Shown here: in pieces, positions 40,655-61,900 of the stretch
Layout: every line of letters starts with the position of its first letter
Numbering within the stretch: the stretch's first letter is position 1
NCBI GenBank assembly: GCA_013365325.1
Contig: JABVXV010000020.1
Coordinates: 248,001 to 312,000 of the forward strand
DNA: 64,000 nucleotides
Direction of reading: 5' to 3'
DNA from: Dipetalonema caudispina
Taxonomy: Eukaryota; Nematoda; Chromadorea; Rhabditida; Onchocercidae
Translations under genes and position numbers: made by a program
The notes under the pieces: model-generated
What the model was told of the DNA's origin: nothing
What the model saw: only the letters and a program-made list of their open reading frames with translations
Databases searched by the model: none

Positions 40655-41594
40655 GCAAAAACCATACCATAAAAATCGACGTACAAATTAAACGATAGTG
40701 AAATCAATACCACAGCGAAAGGAGAGGAGGAGAAGTGGGAAACGGGAAAGAGTGATTTGCTTCATGAATTTTACTGAAATGCTATGCCGTACATTACATT
40801 TCAGCATGAAAAAGATGTAAATTTCACACTGTTATATCAGTGGTCAAGAGCGTATAGCGTAAATGTAGCCTTCAGAAAGCGAAATCGGTACAAGTTGGTC
40901 GCGCAAATAGGGACTACGACTGCTCGTGTTCTTGAAAGAAAATCAACGTATGGTTATTTCTTTTTGAAAGCTTATTTCTTCTGTAAAACCAAGCCTTATC
41001 TTGTTATCATTTATTTTTTATCGGAAGAACTCGTTCTCAACTGATAATCAAAACATATACGGTGCTTATATCTCTACTACGTAAAAAATCAGGAACTATA
41101 ACAAACAAGTGAACATGTGAACTTTCCCTTAACAAGAACTTATCATCAATAGCACCTTAAGTTCCTACAATTTTATGAGAGAATTAGTATTATCCACTAA
41201 CAATATACCTAGTACATAAATGATACAATATAAACATGTAGAAAAAATCACATAAATTCTCGAGAATTGTGGTATCCATCGCTCTTTCATCAGCTGAAAA
41301 TAGTGATATTAATTGATCACTACTCAAAGCATTGTAACATCAACATAGTCAGCCTAATCATAGAGTCGTCCTTCTAGTCATTAAAACCCAGTCAGACTTC
41401 TCTTAATTAATTAAACTTATACCAATAATTCTGTAACAGTTGTGGTCACTACGTTGAAACACTAACGGCAAGGAAAGATTTAGTGGGTACAAAATCTAAT
41501 GCGATATTGATTAGAACTGTTAAAAGGGGATTTCTCTGTTCTAAAAGAATAATGGAAAAGAAACAAATTCCGCTATTTTCATAAATTCTATAAA

Positions 41595-44500
41595 TCATGA
41601 ATTAAAAGTAATAACATACACAAAATGTTTATTAGCAGCATAAAGTTTTTGATCAGAACCCACGCTAACAGCTCCACAATGCTCGCGCCAGAATATTCTC
41701 GAGCCTCGTTTTAACCCGTTAAGTGGCAACAGATAATCATAAGCGTCCTGCCATAAAGCAAACGGTGGACTATATGGTAACACCGAAACCACGAGTCTGC
41801 AGAGAATGAGAAAGTAACGAAAAATGGTATGTGTTAAAATAAGCCAAAATGACATTTCATTGCATAAGCTAACAAAGATCAAGTGGTGGAAATCACCAAT
41901 AACAGCGGTGCATGTTGATTTATGTCACACCCTGCACAGCGAAGATCACCAATAAAAAAGCTGAGATGGAGCATTCCCAATCTTATTTTTTCTTGACTAA
42001 AATGTGAAAAAATCCACAAAATTTTTTTACCCGGAACCCGCAACTGCCATCACTGTTGACACCACCTGGAATGGATATGTGAAACTGTTCACAAATACTG
42101 GTGCAATCAAATGCAGCATTTTGCGTGTTGAAACGACAAAATTCTCTTCTTCCTTGTTGTTAGAACGCTGCAACAATGGGATTTTCGTGGTACAACTCTT
42201 GGAATAGCAAGTAAGCAGAATAAATCCTAAAGTGAGCCTTAATGACTGCTATTACATAATTTGAGCAATATTCTCTATTGAGACCCAAGAAATTCAAAAG
42301 GAAGTCTACTTCCAATTAAACAGCCACGAGTAACGAGCAACTAAAACTCAGGCATAACATCATCAGTAATACCAACTTACAATGGCATCTTGTTGAGCAC
42401 GCAATGTAATACGTTCAATACCAAAAAGTACAAAATGTATACCCCATATCGACAAATACTCAGCAATCAGTTGTGGAACCAGACCTCTAAAATGATATAA
42501 ATATCTTGAATAATTATAGAAAGCACATGCAAAACAAACTTGGTTCGAAAATCGGTCATATTTATACCAAAACAAAATTTTGAAACATACAGTTAAAGTA
42601 TAATCTTCATTAAAATATTATTAGGAACTAACGAAAACAATCCTTTTGGACCCTCTTCAATGCCGACCACTCGCAAAGAAGACAACACGTTATGATATTT
42701 GAGCTCATCACCCACAAGTTGTGCAATCTGCCTGACCATAATCACTGAAATCTTCGAAACATGTTTCCATCGCAATAATAAACTATATTTTTTAGATATC
42801 CAAGTACTTTAAATGAACTGCCAACCAAGAAAGAATTAAGTACCGGTGAATGGGCGTGAAATAATGACAGCAACAGTACGAGAAATACTCTCTCGGATAG
42901 CGAAACGGAGGACACGACGCACACTTTCCATATCACTCATCTCTGATTCTTCTTTGTCTAAGTTAACTGGTTTTCCACCAATTTCGGAATAATGACGATC
43001 CATGTACTGCAAAATAAAAGTTACATCTATTGCATTACATTGCATGGAACTGTTTGCACTAAAAAATAAAAACAAGAAATAAATAATTACTTCAGTTTCC
43101 AATTTAATAAAACTAATGCGTTGCAATATACGAAGTCTTCTCGCTGTTTAGTCCCAATTACCTGACTACAATGAATGTTCATACAACTTTGTCTCACATT
43201 AATTCTAGAAAACTTTCCAATCAATTTGATAGTAACTTGATAAATGTGCAACAATTAAAATAAAATTTTGACTATGTTAGGAAGCTATTCTTCATCACAT
43301 TCTCATGTAATTTTAAATGCATGTTAAAATCACTTTATTCCCAAGCAGTATTGAATCCTAATAAAAAGTAATTCTCATAGACTTTTTCTGCCAATTATCT
43401 CCTATCTAAACCTGTTATCACCTAATTTAGTTGATTTCTAAAGATGATCCTTGTAAGAATGATCACAACAAAAACTAACAACATTTGTGGCAAGATCAAT
43501 AAACCCGGAAGTAAATTGAGAAACCACGGAAGCATCGATGCCTGTATAAAGTTTACGTAATCCGAAGCGGTTGTATATTTTTTGGGCTAAAATTAAACAA
43601 CATTCAGTTTGTAAATAACAGCTTTAGTATGAGCAATAATATCCAAACTGGTGACGATTGATTAGACTAACTAGAAGTGAGAGAAATAAATTTGAAACAG
43701 GACTAGACAAAACATTACTAATTTCCATGGCTCAATACCACACAAGTTAACGGAACTACAGTTGACTCAAACTTCCATTAAATCCTTTTCGAAACTTGAG
43801 CAAAACACAAATAGTAGCAGGATAAGATGAAGATGCATACCATATTTGAAACCATTAGGAAGAAAATATGCTTCGCGAAAAAACCATAAAAATTTTCCTG
43901 ATGTTAAAGGAAATGGCTCATAACCAAGTTGGAATAGTATTTTTACATGTGTTAACGGGTAAACTGCAGCACCGACCAGTGTTTTTACAGCAATATACCG
44001 TCCACGTTTCTCGACCTTCTCCGCCTAGAAAGGTAATTGAATTAATCAGAGAAAAAAAAAACTTGAATATGTCACAATTTTCCTTCACAAATTAAATAAT
44101 ACGATGCTAATCACGGTAATAAAATGATGACAAATGGACCACGAACCAAGAAAATAAAACATGACGAAATTTAAAAAAAAAGCTCGATAACTAAATCATC
44201 CGTATCAACTGGTGACACTCGAATATACATATCACTTTATGGGGTTTCTTTTATTCTCCACTCAGTTTCCAACAGGTACTCCTATGGGGTTCGATCTTTG
44301 CTACAAACAGTATCTGTGTATAGGTGCCAGATACACATGGCAAAATAGAGAGAGGTACGTAAAAATCTAAACCTCCAATGACCCGATCATCATGCCTTGT
44401 GACACAATACAATCCTCAAGAGTTCGTCAATAAATCAAACAGGAACATTTTATGAACTTCTGAATTCTGTTTTGATTTCACTTAACTTCCCACCAAATGA

Positions 44501-44601
44501 AGATTTATACTGAACACACACATGTAATCCAATCAAATTAGTGATACATCATTCCCTACCTCAGCGTCATTAAGCCCGAGACGTTGGCTCCAAGCAGGCA
44601 T
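41595..44601 (-). CDS. MTCH2: Mitochondrial carrier homolog (MTCH2 type)
   Basis: Eight exons (44601-44560, 44024-43841, 43586-43480, 43006-42844, 42744-42633, 42486-42381, 42167-42031, 41796-41595) give about 350 residues with matching phases. MTCH proteins are degenerate members of the solute-carrier-25 fold in the mitochondrial outer membrane; the vertebrate protein acts in apoptosis and in inserting tail-anchored proteins. Recognisable blocks are PLTHVKILFQLGYEP near the N-terminus, GLRKLYTGIDASVVSQ in the first half, and PFTG plus IMVRQIAQLVGDE after a Glu/Asp/Ser linker. EEGPKGLFSGLVPQLIAEYL follows. The C-terminus has YSPPFALWQDAYDYL and LKRGSRIFWRE. Strict carrier signatures are missing, as usual for MTCH. 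An acceptor 24 nt upstream of the ATG suggests trans-splicing. The last exon could be spliced again at a GTATGT near 41608, so the final nine or so residues are uncertain. Confidence 0.88.
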
Positions 44602-46585
44602 TTCTTTTCCTTCCACCACTGCACTCTAAAATTAATCTTTATCCATTATGTTTTTAAACGTTAACAATACTATATTTTTCAGCGTATGTTCACATTATCG
44701 GCTACTAATAATAGTTTGACTTTCTTCCTTTTAAAACTGTTCCCACTAAAAATATTTGATATCCCAAATCTCTTCAAGAAATAAGCTAAAGGAAGAGAAT
44801 CCTCTCTTCTTTTCTACCTTTCATACAGAAGAATGCTGTAAGATCAGATAAGCATGCAAAAACAAGACTGATAGATTAGACTATACAATTTTTGGGGCAT
44901 AATCGAATGATCACTACCCTGGAATGATTTCTTAAATCTAGAAGAAATCGTAAAGTGATACGTTCTAGAAAGTATCATCATCAAAACATTTTACTTAATT
45001 GGAAACATTTCGATAACAGGTAAATATAAGTGGTGAATAATTAATTAATTAATTAATAACAAATTTAACGAATTACTTCCTAGACATATAACTGAAATGA
45101 AAAGTATAAGCCTAATAATTAGAGGTACAGCCCGCCAATTTATCATTGTTAAATCAATTTCAACTCTAAAAGAAACCGTACGATGAAAATCATTGCAATA
45201 TCCTTTCTATAATTTGCAACTGTATAATGAATCTAAATATCGAAATATTAGAAGTGGGAAAGGTATTAATTATTACCTCTAAAATTTCTTCATTCACTTT
45301 ACTTTATTAAGAAGGATGATAAATAAATGATAAGAATATTTCATTGTTGTTTATGGTAATGCAGATTAATGTTAGATTTAAACATGCTGAAATATGTACT
45401 CTTTTATAGGAGGAATAACTTTCCAAAGAGATAGGTTGAATGGTTAATTATGAACTCAAATAGAGAAGCTGATGAGTAACAGAATTCTTTTTCTGATTTT
45501 TTTTTCTTATTCGAAGTTATAATTTCATAAAGGATTAGAAAAGTCTCACTCAACTTGATGAGCTGGATTGTATGCTATGATCTTGGATTATTTGTAACTT
45601 CATATTCTTAACTTTATTTTCAGATACACCAGAAAACAAATAAATTGCATAGAAATGAGTAATGGGAATAAATTATAAAATGAAAACACGTAATTTGACA
45701 GAATATTGTACCTCTGAGGAAAGAAAAAACATGTGAGCCATTGGTTATGTATGTAAATTGAAGAATACGTTCTGCATTTATATCTGTTAATAGCTGACTG
45801 AAACAATCATATTAGAGAGAGTTAATGACCTTGAGAGGGAAAATAAAAATTGTTAGAATTTATTGAGTTCACTATAAAAAATGATGCATCGAATCCCTGT
45901 AACTCTGTTCAGACTTCTACTGATATAGAAGTAGAGAAGAGTTATCCAGAGATCACCAAAGCCATTTAGCAAAGAATAAATTAGAAAAACACATAATGTA
46001 TGAGTCTCAAATCTTCATTATGTTTTACTATATCCTCCTTACCAAAAAACTAGACCCAAATCATTTATTTCAACAGGTACAAGATTCCTCGCAAACTTTA
46101 ATTGCAACTAATTCCATTAGAGCTAACTACATAAATTACTTTTAGATATAGAAAATAAACATTGCTACATATTGCTGTAGTAACTTAAAGTATAGGTTTT
46201 AAAATGAAACTGGTACATAGTACCTGGAGAATGTAAAGTAAAAACTTGAAGATCACAGCACAATTGAAGTTCATTCGAATCACTCATATTTTTCTGTTTC
46301 TGATGCTGATGCATCCATATTCATTATTAACTTGAACTGCAACTGGATAGCTATGGAAAAAATTAGATCTTGAAACAGAAATATAACTCGCTGTATTTAC
46401 ACAGAATTTAAAATGAACAAATATGATGAAACCCGCAATGTCAGTATACAATAAGTGAAGAGCAATTATCTTGACATATGCTCCCAGAACTCACAGACTA
46501 TATAAAATAACAAGCATAAGTAACCTTTCTGATCTACATAGCACATAGCATGCTAGAGCTATAATTTCAACCTAACAAAAATCAT
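44602..46585. other. Interval between TRIP4 and MTCH2 genes
   Basis: Two kb separate the TRIP4 stop from the MTCH2 start. A plausible minus-strand first exon lies at 46224-46314. Further weakly protein-like open stretches lie at about 45835-45890 and 45720-45800. They could not be joined with consistent phases, so no complete gene is claimed. Confidence 0.4.
46224..46314 (-). CDS. Possible first exon of an unrecognised small gene
   Basis: From an ATG at 46314 (or 46287) an open frame reads MHQHQKQKN then MSDSNELQLCCDLQVFTLHS. It reaches a consensus-like donor CCAG|GTACTA at 46224; an alternative donor CAA|GTTTTT is at 46246. The region follows TRIP4 on the same strand, and a CTATCCAG acceptor lies shortly upstream. 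No family is recognised and the downstream exons are unresolved, so this may not be a gene. Confidence 0.2.
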
Positions 46586-49500
46586 TCAAGAGAAAGAAAC
46601 CGGTTCGAGAATCTGTTTTATGGCAATCAGTAACTGCCTGTCAACCCGATAAATACTATCTGAAAGAGGAATATGAGGAATAGGAATCAGCAACGGTTCA
46701 AAGACATCGAATATCAACACATAAGATCCTTCAGTACCAGAGCATTCATTGTTCGAATACTGCAATATAACATAACCGTATGTTTAATTGAAAAAGAAAA
46801 ATTAGGCTTGAAGTCGAATTACTGAACAACAATCAACATTGTAGAAGAAAATTACGATGTCTAAACTTTCTTAATCAAAAAAAGAAAAAGATGGCCCAAA
46901 AATCTTTGCTTGCCAGATACTAAACATTTCCCTTAACAATCAAAACTTTAAGAATTCTAAATTGAGATCAGAACCATTTATGCAAACATTGTGCTAATAT
47001 TGCTTTATGTAGCGGTCTTTCTTTCTCAAGAAATCAAAAAGATATGAAACGGTCTTACGATATCACTATTACGTTGACGATTTCTTTTATCGAAACTCTA
47101 AATAACAAGAACCTAATCTAGCATAAATATTACTTAATTCATACAATAAAACATATTTATTTTTAAGCAATTACCAATCAATGTTACCTTCTCTTTATAC
47201 TCTTCCATCGGTAAACAATCAGTAAGCAGTGCACGACCCACAATCGCACCCGGAGGGAATTCTGATGGAAGTTTGTGTCTTTCCATATCAACTAAAAATT
47301 CAATCTTTTTTATTCGTACGATCAAAGGAGATAAAAAAGAATAACACAAATATGGGCAAAAGTTTCGAAAATCAAGAAGAATTACTGTTTTAATCTTTGT
47401 CAACTACAAATAACTAACAAGGTAAATAGCTTCTGCAAAATTATGCAGTAACTCCTTTTTTAATTTTTGAATATTGCTCTGTTTTTGTAATTTACTTGAA
47501 CAAATTACTTACTATTCGGAAAGAAATGCGAAAAGCGTGAAATTTCTTTTTCGATTTCATCTTTCGAAACATTTTTACCTTTCGAAGCAATAAGTATTGG
47601 TCCTCTAATATCAACATCCTCATTCCACGGAAAATGCCTACAAAGCGTTCCTTTACTTACATTAGTTTACTCGTTTAGTGTTGGTTTCACTGCTAAATGC
47701 TATACCCATTATCGTTATAGATTCAACACAAAGCATTCAAATATAAAACACAATACATTATAATTCTTACTAAACCAAATAGTCAAAATCGCCGATAGAG
47801 TTATTCTCAAACCTATGTGAAAATATTGACAGTGTATGATGTACCTTCGAAATCCATAAGCTAGCAATGTTGCAAAAGGCTGAATAATACCCATCGAATA
47901 ACCTTTTCTTGCCACTTCCATATATATCATTTCATCACTTAACATCATGAATGCTCCATCTTCCATATCGCCTTCATCGTCGCTATCTTGCTGATGATTA
48001 TTTTTCCGTTTACTCTGGCTATTATACTGGAATACGCAAAGATTGATAGATCGTAATATAAATAACTATGTAACTTCTCTGTAATGGATTATGTGCATCA
48101 ATAACTTTTGTACAAAACCAAATCAGATCTAATCAAAAGATGAAAGACAGCTCTTTGTAAAGGAGTGAAAACAAATTTCCATTATGCCACAGTTTCCATT
48201 TCATAGATGAACTGATTCTGTTAAATACTTTTTTCAAATTTTAAGCGTGAAAAATTGTCGGTATTTGAAATAATCAATTCCAGTTTAGTTTGTTTATACA
48301 ATTCTAATTAATTTAGAGACGGTCGATGAACAAAGATTCCCTATCAAACTTTTTTTTCCCGTCCACTCACATGCGTAAAAGAGAAAGGTAAAACAAACCT
48401 TTAATACAAATCCATCCGGAGCCCATTTCGCTATAGGTCTTGATGTTTCAATTTGTTGCCGTCTTCTGGAAGATAATAAAATTGACTCGATCACTGGATC
48501 ACGGGTATCTTCATGTTTTTCTTTGGTCTGAAACCAACGTTTAATAATAAAAAAGTATATTAAATAAGACTACAACGAAGATTTGCTATTACGTCTAAGC
48601 CGACTTTCATAATAAAATGAATATTTGAGGCTAAGCAACTAATTTACTTCATTCATCTATTCTTTTTTAACCCAACTTATATTATTACATGACTATCTGT
48701 AAACATTAAATCTTCCGCTTTCATAACTCCTATCATAACCTGTAACAATACAAAGTATATAAAGGAAATACACGAAATATAGGGCTCTCAATTCAACCAC
48801 TGATAGGGAAAAGTGATAAATTTTTCCTGCAAACAGGAGAATTTTCAAATCGCTGAGAAGCAATAATTAATTTGAGAACAAATAAATATCTCATTCATAC
48901 TATTTTATCTGTAACACATAGAAGTAAGATTTTCGAAAATTTGACCCAAATATATTTTGGAACGCTTACTTCAAAAACACTGGCTTTCTCCAAATCGAAG
49001 TCCACAATAAGAGCTCGTCGTTGTCGCATTCTCAATTCTTTTAATTCTTCTTTACGTGCCATTATAGCTTCTCGTTCCTGTAAAGATTTCTTGTTCCAGT
49101 TACTTAATTTGTGTGGTAAATTAAACAAAATTTATGATTATTATGCTCTTCGCTCAAGAGATCTATTTACGACAATCATTTCAAGCGCAATATTGGTTGC
49201 CATAAAAAGATACAAGGTATTAAAAACTGAATAGTCTTTCCAAATAATTCCAATGAAGAAAAACACTAACCTCTCTTGTCAAATATATGTTATTTTCCAT
49301 GTTATAATAGTCTGATTCTAGATCATGAATGCGTGTCTTCATTTCTCTAAAATTGTTCAATTGTACCTGAGAATTTCCTAGTTTAAACAACTTTTTCTCA
49401 AGAATAAAACTTATTTTTATCAACAAATATGTATTCCCAAAAAAACCTCTACGACATCATAATTTAATATTTAAAATGTATGAATGAGCCCACGTGTTAG

Positions 49501-50392
49501 AATCGGCGACTAATAATTTATTCTTGTATTGCTCAGCCTTTGCTAATGCATTCCCAACTGATGCCAAGGAAAATACTCCTCCACCAATAGTTTCGCTATT
49601 TCCACATCCCATTAATCTATTATAAAGTTCGATTGATTTTCTTGAATGCTCATTCAAAATCTGAAATGATTTCATGGATAATTCTGATAGCTGGACAAAA
49701 TTCATTCAATTAGTTTCTTAAATTTAAGCAGACAGTGAGAAAAAAGCCTAGAAGGTACCTGCCTTTAAATCTCACGGAGTTAGAATAAACGATATATCTA
49801 ATTTACGGTTGTCTCCTACATGATGTAAATAATCTTTGGTGACATTTTCCAGGAGTAACCTCTACACCATAATGTTTTTAAAATTGTTGGATTTATTACA
49901 AGGTTATAAAAAAGTTCCCACATGCATTGTGAAATAATTGAGGCAGCAAAGTTTGAGAGTAATTAGTAAAGAAATGTCTCATTCAACGATAAAAGTATCA
50001 TCAAAGATAACTGTCGATCTGAACTTACTCCCCGTTCTTCTCGAGTGCAAACCAGTTCACCGCAAAACATACAAGGTCCACTACCCTCTTGCTCGCATAT
50101 CACGCGTCCACAACTCATGCAATTTCGAATCAATTTATGCAATCTAGCTTGACAATCACAGCGATGTCTTCCTAAAAATTTTCACAGTATTGTATGAAAA
50201 TTGCATCTGCTTTCTTACACAAAATCCTACATGTAATAGTTAATGAAGTTTGAAATTAAACCTACCTGGACGCAATTTATCAACAGGATTTTTATTCTTG
50301 AACGTTACAGGAATATTTGGTTTCTGCTGCTGAGAATGGATTTCATTCAGTGATGTCGCTAGTGATTTCAGCGAACAGTTCGAACGGTTCAT
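46586..50392 (-). CDS. TRIP4: TRIP4 / activating signal cointegrator 1 (ASC-1)
   Basis: Ten exons (50392-50266, 50171-50029, 49660-49494, 49346-49271, 49077-48970, 48527-48399, 48026-47845, 47637-47513, 47291-47188, 46759-46586) encode about 444 residues with matching phases. The C2HC5 zinc finger (about 44-88) shows HRCDCQARLHKLIRNC, MSCGRVIC, GPCMFCGELVC. The middle is a charged helical region with LKELRMRQRRALIVDFDLEK. The C-terminal ASCH domain (about 295-440) includes MGIIQPFATLLAYGFRR, HFPWNEDVDIRGPILIASKG, EFPPGAIVGRALLTDCLPM and a final VDRQLLIAIKQ. In animals TRIP4 is a subunit of the ASC-1 complex with ASCC subunits, acting as a transcription coactivator and in ribosome and RNA quality control. 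The protein is shorter than the human one (581), mainly because there is little sequence before the zinc finger. An acceptor TCCCTAG ends 7 nt before the ATG, suggesting spliced-leader addition and supporting this short N-terminus. Confidence 0.93.
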
Positions 50393-52261
50393 AGTATGTC
50401 TAGGGATATAATATGTGAAATTACGGAAGGATTAACATCGTTCAAACGATTAACTCTAAAATTAGTTAAAGTACTGAAATAGAAGCTCCACTTTCAGCAT
50501 TCCAGATCTTAAGTTCCACGCATTTACGGCTTGACTTCCGTAATTGTCTCTAAAGTAGTTTCGGAGATTCCTTTTTCCTCTCTCAAAAAACCTCAGGCTA
50601 CGCGAGCTGAACAACAATTTGCATATTCCTCCACCTCATATGGGTTATGAACTCATCGATTTCTTACGTAATTTTAAGGCATTATCCATCAAAAACAACT
50701 AAAAATTTCATTTTGACAAGTACCCAATAGCATTCGTGAAAACTTGTTGCGATTTGCTGTTAGTTCGAAAACAAGGCTAAATTCAGATTCATTTCAATTG
50801 TACATGTAAAGCATTTCATAATTCAATAATGAGAAAAAGGTTTGAGTAAATGACGACCACAAATAAGAAGAAGCATTTAATTCTTTGAGGACTCTGTCCC
50901 TGGAACATCGCCCTCTTCACAACCCTAACAAAAAAGTAGACATCCACTTTTTCGAGAACACATACTCTTCCAAAAGTAGTGCAGTGATATTTTGTGACAT
51001 TGCAATTTGCATTATACACATAAGTAAATCGCATTACAAGTAACAGTCAACAACATTACCAACACTTGAAAATTTCTGGGTTCCAAATATTCTCTCCTAA
51101 AACACATATGTTCTAGTAATAAATCAGGAAATTAAGTCATGAATGCACAGTCTGGGAAGTAACTTCTTACCAATTGGGGAAAGAGATTATGCCAGGACAA
51201 AGCCTGGAAACTTGATTCATCTTACAATCCTTCATTACTCATAACCACAGTTACATTTAGATCCTAAATTATTTCATGAAAGAACTACGTCTTATCCTCA
51301 AATCCCTACACATTAAAATTGAGAGTTCAGACATGCAACCCGTATTTCAGCACCATAAATCAAGCTTTTGAACTGAACTGAACATATATCTTTTGAACTA
51401 ACCAAAGCATATACGATAAATCCTGTGAGACTATGCATCAAGGATATTCCTAAATCTACACAACTTTCTGTAGCATGGAGTAACTTTTGGACCTGAGAAA
51501 TTTGAATATCTGATCCCCAATGAACACCAGAATATTTTCCTTAAGCTTTACAAAAAATCCAAGCTGAAGCCATCGAAAGCATAAAAATGATACTCAAGAA
51601 AAGATTACAGTGCATGAACTTGTGAGCAGAAATTCTACAAAACAGTGCAAAGAGTAATAAACAAATAATCACAGTTTAGATTTCACAAGAAACATACGAA
51701 ATCTTTATATGAACAAACAAAGCACAACAAATTTTGTTGAGACATTTGTGTTAAATTTTAACAAATATAATAACTACTAGGATGAAAATGGAAACCAACA
51801 AGCGATGAGTTTATATGATGAGCCGAACTATTTACTTCCGGGAATTACATCCATCTGATTCAATGCCGCTTATGATTTGTTTGCTTCTTACTAATTTCCG
51901 ATTCTCTCCCAAGTTCTGACACTAGACACTCGGCATTATCTAAAATTAAGACTCGACAATTCATTCCCAATCTTTTGTGTTATTAGTACCTGTAGATTCA
52001 TCGATTGCGATTTCAACAAGTTTTTAATTTTGAAGTATTTTCCTATCAAACCATAGATATATGAAAACAAAAAATAATCCTTCGGTGTCACAGACTGGAA
52101 TGACTATAATCTCTTACATAGTTCATCATTCAACACAATTACTCATCACGGGGAGTGTTTAAAAAAGTAACTTTAAAAACCTAAGTAACAGCATTATTGC
52201 CAGCTTTTTTTACTGAGGTAAGATTAGGAGGAAAAATAAGGTAAACTGCAAAGAAATACAG
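50393..52261. other. Interval between klp-7 and TRIP4 genes
   Basis: About 1.9 kb of AT-rich DNA between the kinesin stop codon and the TRIP4 start. Scattered short open frames (for example near 50816-51034, minus) have no recognisable domain and no coherent splice sites. The probable TRIP4 trans-splice acceptor is at 50400-50401. Nothing else is supported. Confidence 0.5.
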
Positions 52262-58911
<6,650 letters not shown>

Positions 58912-61900
58912 TACTGTTTTCCTTAAGTTTTTCTGAAAGTTCAAGTTGAAGGCCTGAATTTTAAAAATTTCGAAACGATTAAGCGTTCAATGAAACATTA
59001 ATTCCAATAAATGAAAATGAAAAAGCGAAGTATGATTTAAGAATGAAAATTTTAATCTAAATTATATACTTGCGAAAATTTAACTACATGAAAGACAAGT
59101 CTTTCTCCTGTTGAAGCTCCCATCCAATGTGAAAATATCCAATACCAAATAACATAGATTTATTAATATCTTCATAAATAATCTATTAGGTAATGCTTCA
59201 ACCTATATAAGGTTTCCAATGATACCTATAGAGTTTTTGTTCTATTTCAGGTCAATCCCGCATCTTGAACTTTCAGCGACAGGATCAAAATCGATTAAAA
59301 ACGAACATAGAAAAACCTTTTTTAATAAAATTAAACGACGACCCATTATCCTGAAAATCTGTTGTATTTGAAGTTTTCATGTACTACTGTCGATTCTTAG
59401 ATTTGTGGTTTGATGATGAGAACACTAATAGTAATTCCAACTTCCTAACTTTCTTCACTCAGTTGTTGTAAATTCCATCTAAAATTTAGATCTCAGATAA
59501 TATACAATGATCATTAAATCTAATACATGGAACTAGAGATAGAGAAATCAACTCAATATGGGGATATTGTCGAAACTAACAATCTTTTCAGCCACTATGA
59601 AATAATAAATCTAATATTCACCCACTTAACAGTGCCTTCTTGCATCAAAATAAATCCTCTTTCACTAATATAAATATATTGTTTGTTTGAATGTATTACT
59701 TCGGCCAAGGACATATCCCGCGCAGTTACAATGTATCATTTTGATAGGGCTATTTTAATGAGACATATTAACACATACGATCAAAAGGGAACGGAATGAT
59801 GAAGATGTACCCCTAGTCGACCACATGCAAACATATTTAGTGACCTTAAAAGAGAATGATAAACATTGAGTACTAACTAACCTTAATTATTTCCTTATAT
59901 TCATATCCTAATCAAAAATGCTGAAATAAACCGTCCTAATTAAGGACCTATAATAGTCTAAACTTTCATTCATATCCAGTGATCCCAAATTTATTGGTGC
60001 AAAAACTTTGTTTATACTATTGCAACTAATCTCGAAGCATTCAAAGGTAATCCTTTCAGATTTTCCTAAGCAATCGGAATATCCAGGATACTTTTTTTCC
60101 CAATTTGCTCATCCTTTCCAATACATCTAATTATTTGAAATTCAATTAAAATAATTCATACCATCAACAATTTCACATTCCTTAGTAGTAGAACACTAGT
60201 AGAAATCCTAAAGTAACTCAATAAATGGGATAATTCATAGCACAGTCAGGATGGGGATCGGATTTCTCGATTAATGGAAAATAAAATTGAAAAGAATATC
60301 AACAGAGCGTTTTTTTTTTTTTCAGAGTTTGTTTTAGAATTAATTTTTTTACGAAATACTCAGACAAAAAAAAAATGAAACACCCAGTGATATTTTTTTC
60401 GTCAGAACTACATTTTGACCAAAACGACAATCATTTTTTGCAAAATTTTGGATGTAATTTTTTGTTGACATCAAAATCTGTATGCTTATTTGAAATCAGA
60501 CGTATGAAAACATATTAATTCAAATATCGATAACTTTAACCGAAGTGTCAGAAATGACTAAGACGCTAAGGAATAATAACAGTCATGTTTGAGAGTAACA
60601 AATTCTGTTTAATGTATTTATTGAGACTGAAGTAATGACTAATTGGTAGAAGATTATCTCTCATTACGGTTTATAAAACTGCAGAAATGTAAAAATATAT
60701 TTACGGAGTATAAAATTTATGTAATGTGTATTTCTGAAAGAAGCTGAACTTTTTTCTCTTTAGCTAAATGAATAAAATAACGCAGGGTATCATGACGATA
60801 GCTTAACTACTACTGAATGGAGCAACATGGTGATCATGAAATATGGCTTATTGACAATCTTGAATTATGACTTACTGTTTCCACGATTTTTTCCAAACAC
60901 CTGCTAAAGAGCTAAGAGTTAATTAACAAACAAAAAGTTCCGATATGAACTTTTCTGCTCAAAGCCTGATAATATTATTACTCATTCAGTTTATAAAATA
61001 ATCTTAACTAAATCGTAATAAACAAATCTGCAAATGTGCAATTGTACTACTTTGCTGATTGCTGAGTTGAAATAATTAAGCAGTCGGCTATGATCTCCAT
61101 CTAGAAAACATTCATCAAAATGTTTACATGGGGTGGAATAGTTTATTCAGTTCACTAATTTGTTCATGGATATCGACAGAGAACGGTAAACTTACATCTA
61201 AACACAGAACCGCAATAACTCACCGCAATTAAAATACAAATTAACAAAAAACTTCACTTCGTTTGATTTTCACGCAGCCCGTATGAAATAATTTACGGAT
61301 CTGTTTAAGTGTTGGGCTGTGAAAGACTTGGCTTATTTTTTTTTTTTTAGTAATTCTTAGGACTAAAAAACAAAAGTAAAAGAAAGGATTAGAAGTTAAA
61401 GTAAAACATGCAAATAGAAATGTATCTTAGAGGATTCAAAGTCACTGAGAATGCTAATGAGAGTGTAAGTTTTTGGGAAAGGGGAAATTTGGTATTGTGC
61501 TTAGATATTTCTTTGCTGATACATAAACTAAAAGTAAGTTAAGCATTAAATTATTATGGATTTAATGAAGGAAGTTAAATAGTCATTAATATCATGACAT
61601 TGGTAACATTCATAGTAGATGACGCAATTAAATTGTATTTGTAGGTCAGATTGAAATGATCTCTCTGATAAAATTCTTCTTTTACTAACATGTATAAAAC
61701 ATCTTTTCATTTGAAACATGTAAGGGAAAAATTGATACGTGATACTGATATGCAGTGACAACTGGCACTGATATGATAATAATACGTGAAAGTGTTAAAT
61801 GATAGTAACATCTAAATGATGCTAAATAAATGCATCAGCAATGACTTGAGAACAAAAAAAAAAAAAAAAAAATTATTAGCCCATTAAACCGATGGGAATA

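Noticed and set aside
44290..44310. GGTTCGATC resembling a tRNA B box
   Set aside because: No A box, acceptor stem or cloverleaf could be formed around it.
48872..49234. 120-codon plus-strand open frame
   Set aside because: Antisense to TRIP4 exon 5 and flanking introns; the minus strand carries a phased, recognisable coding exon.
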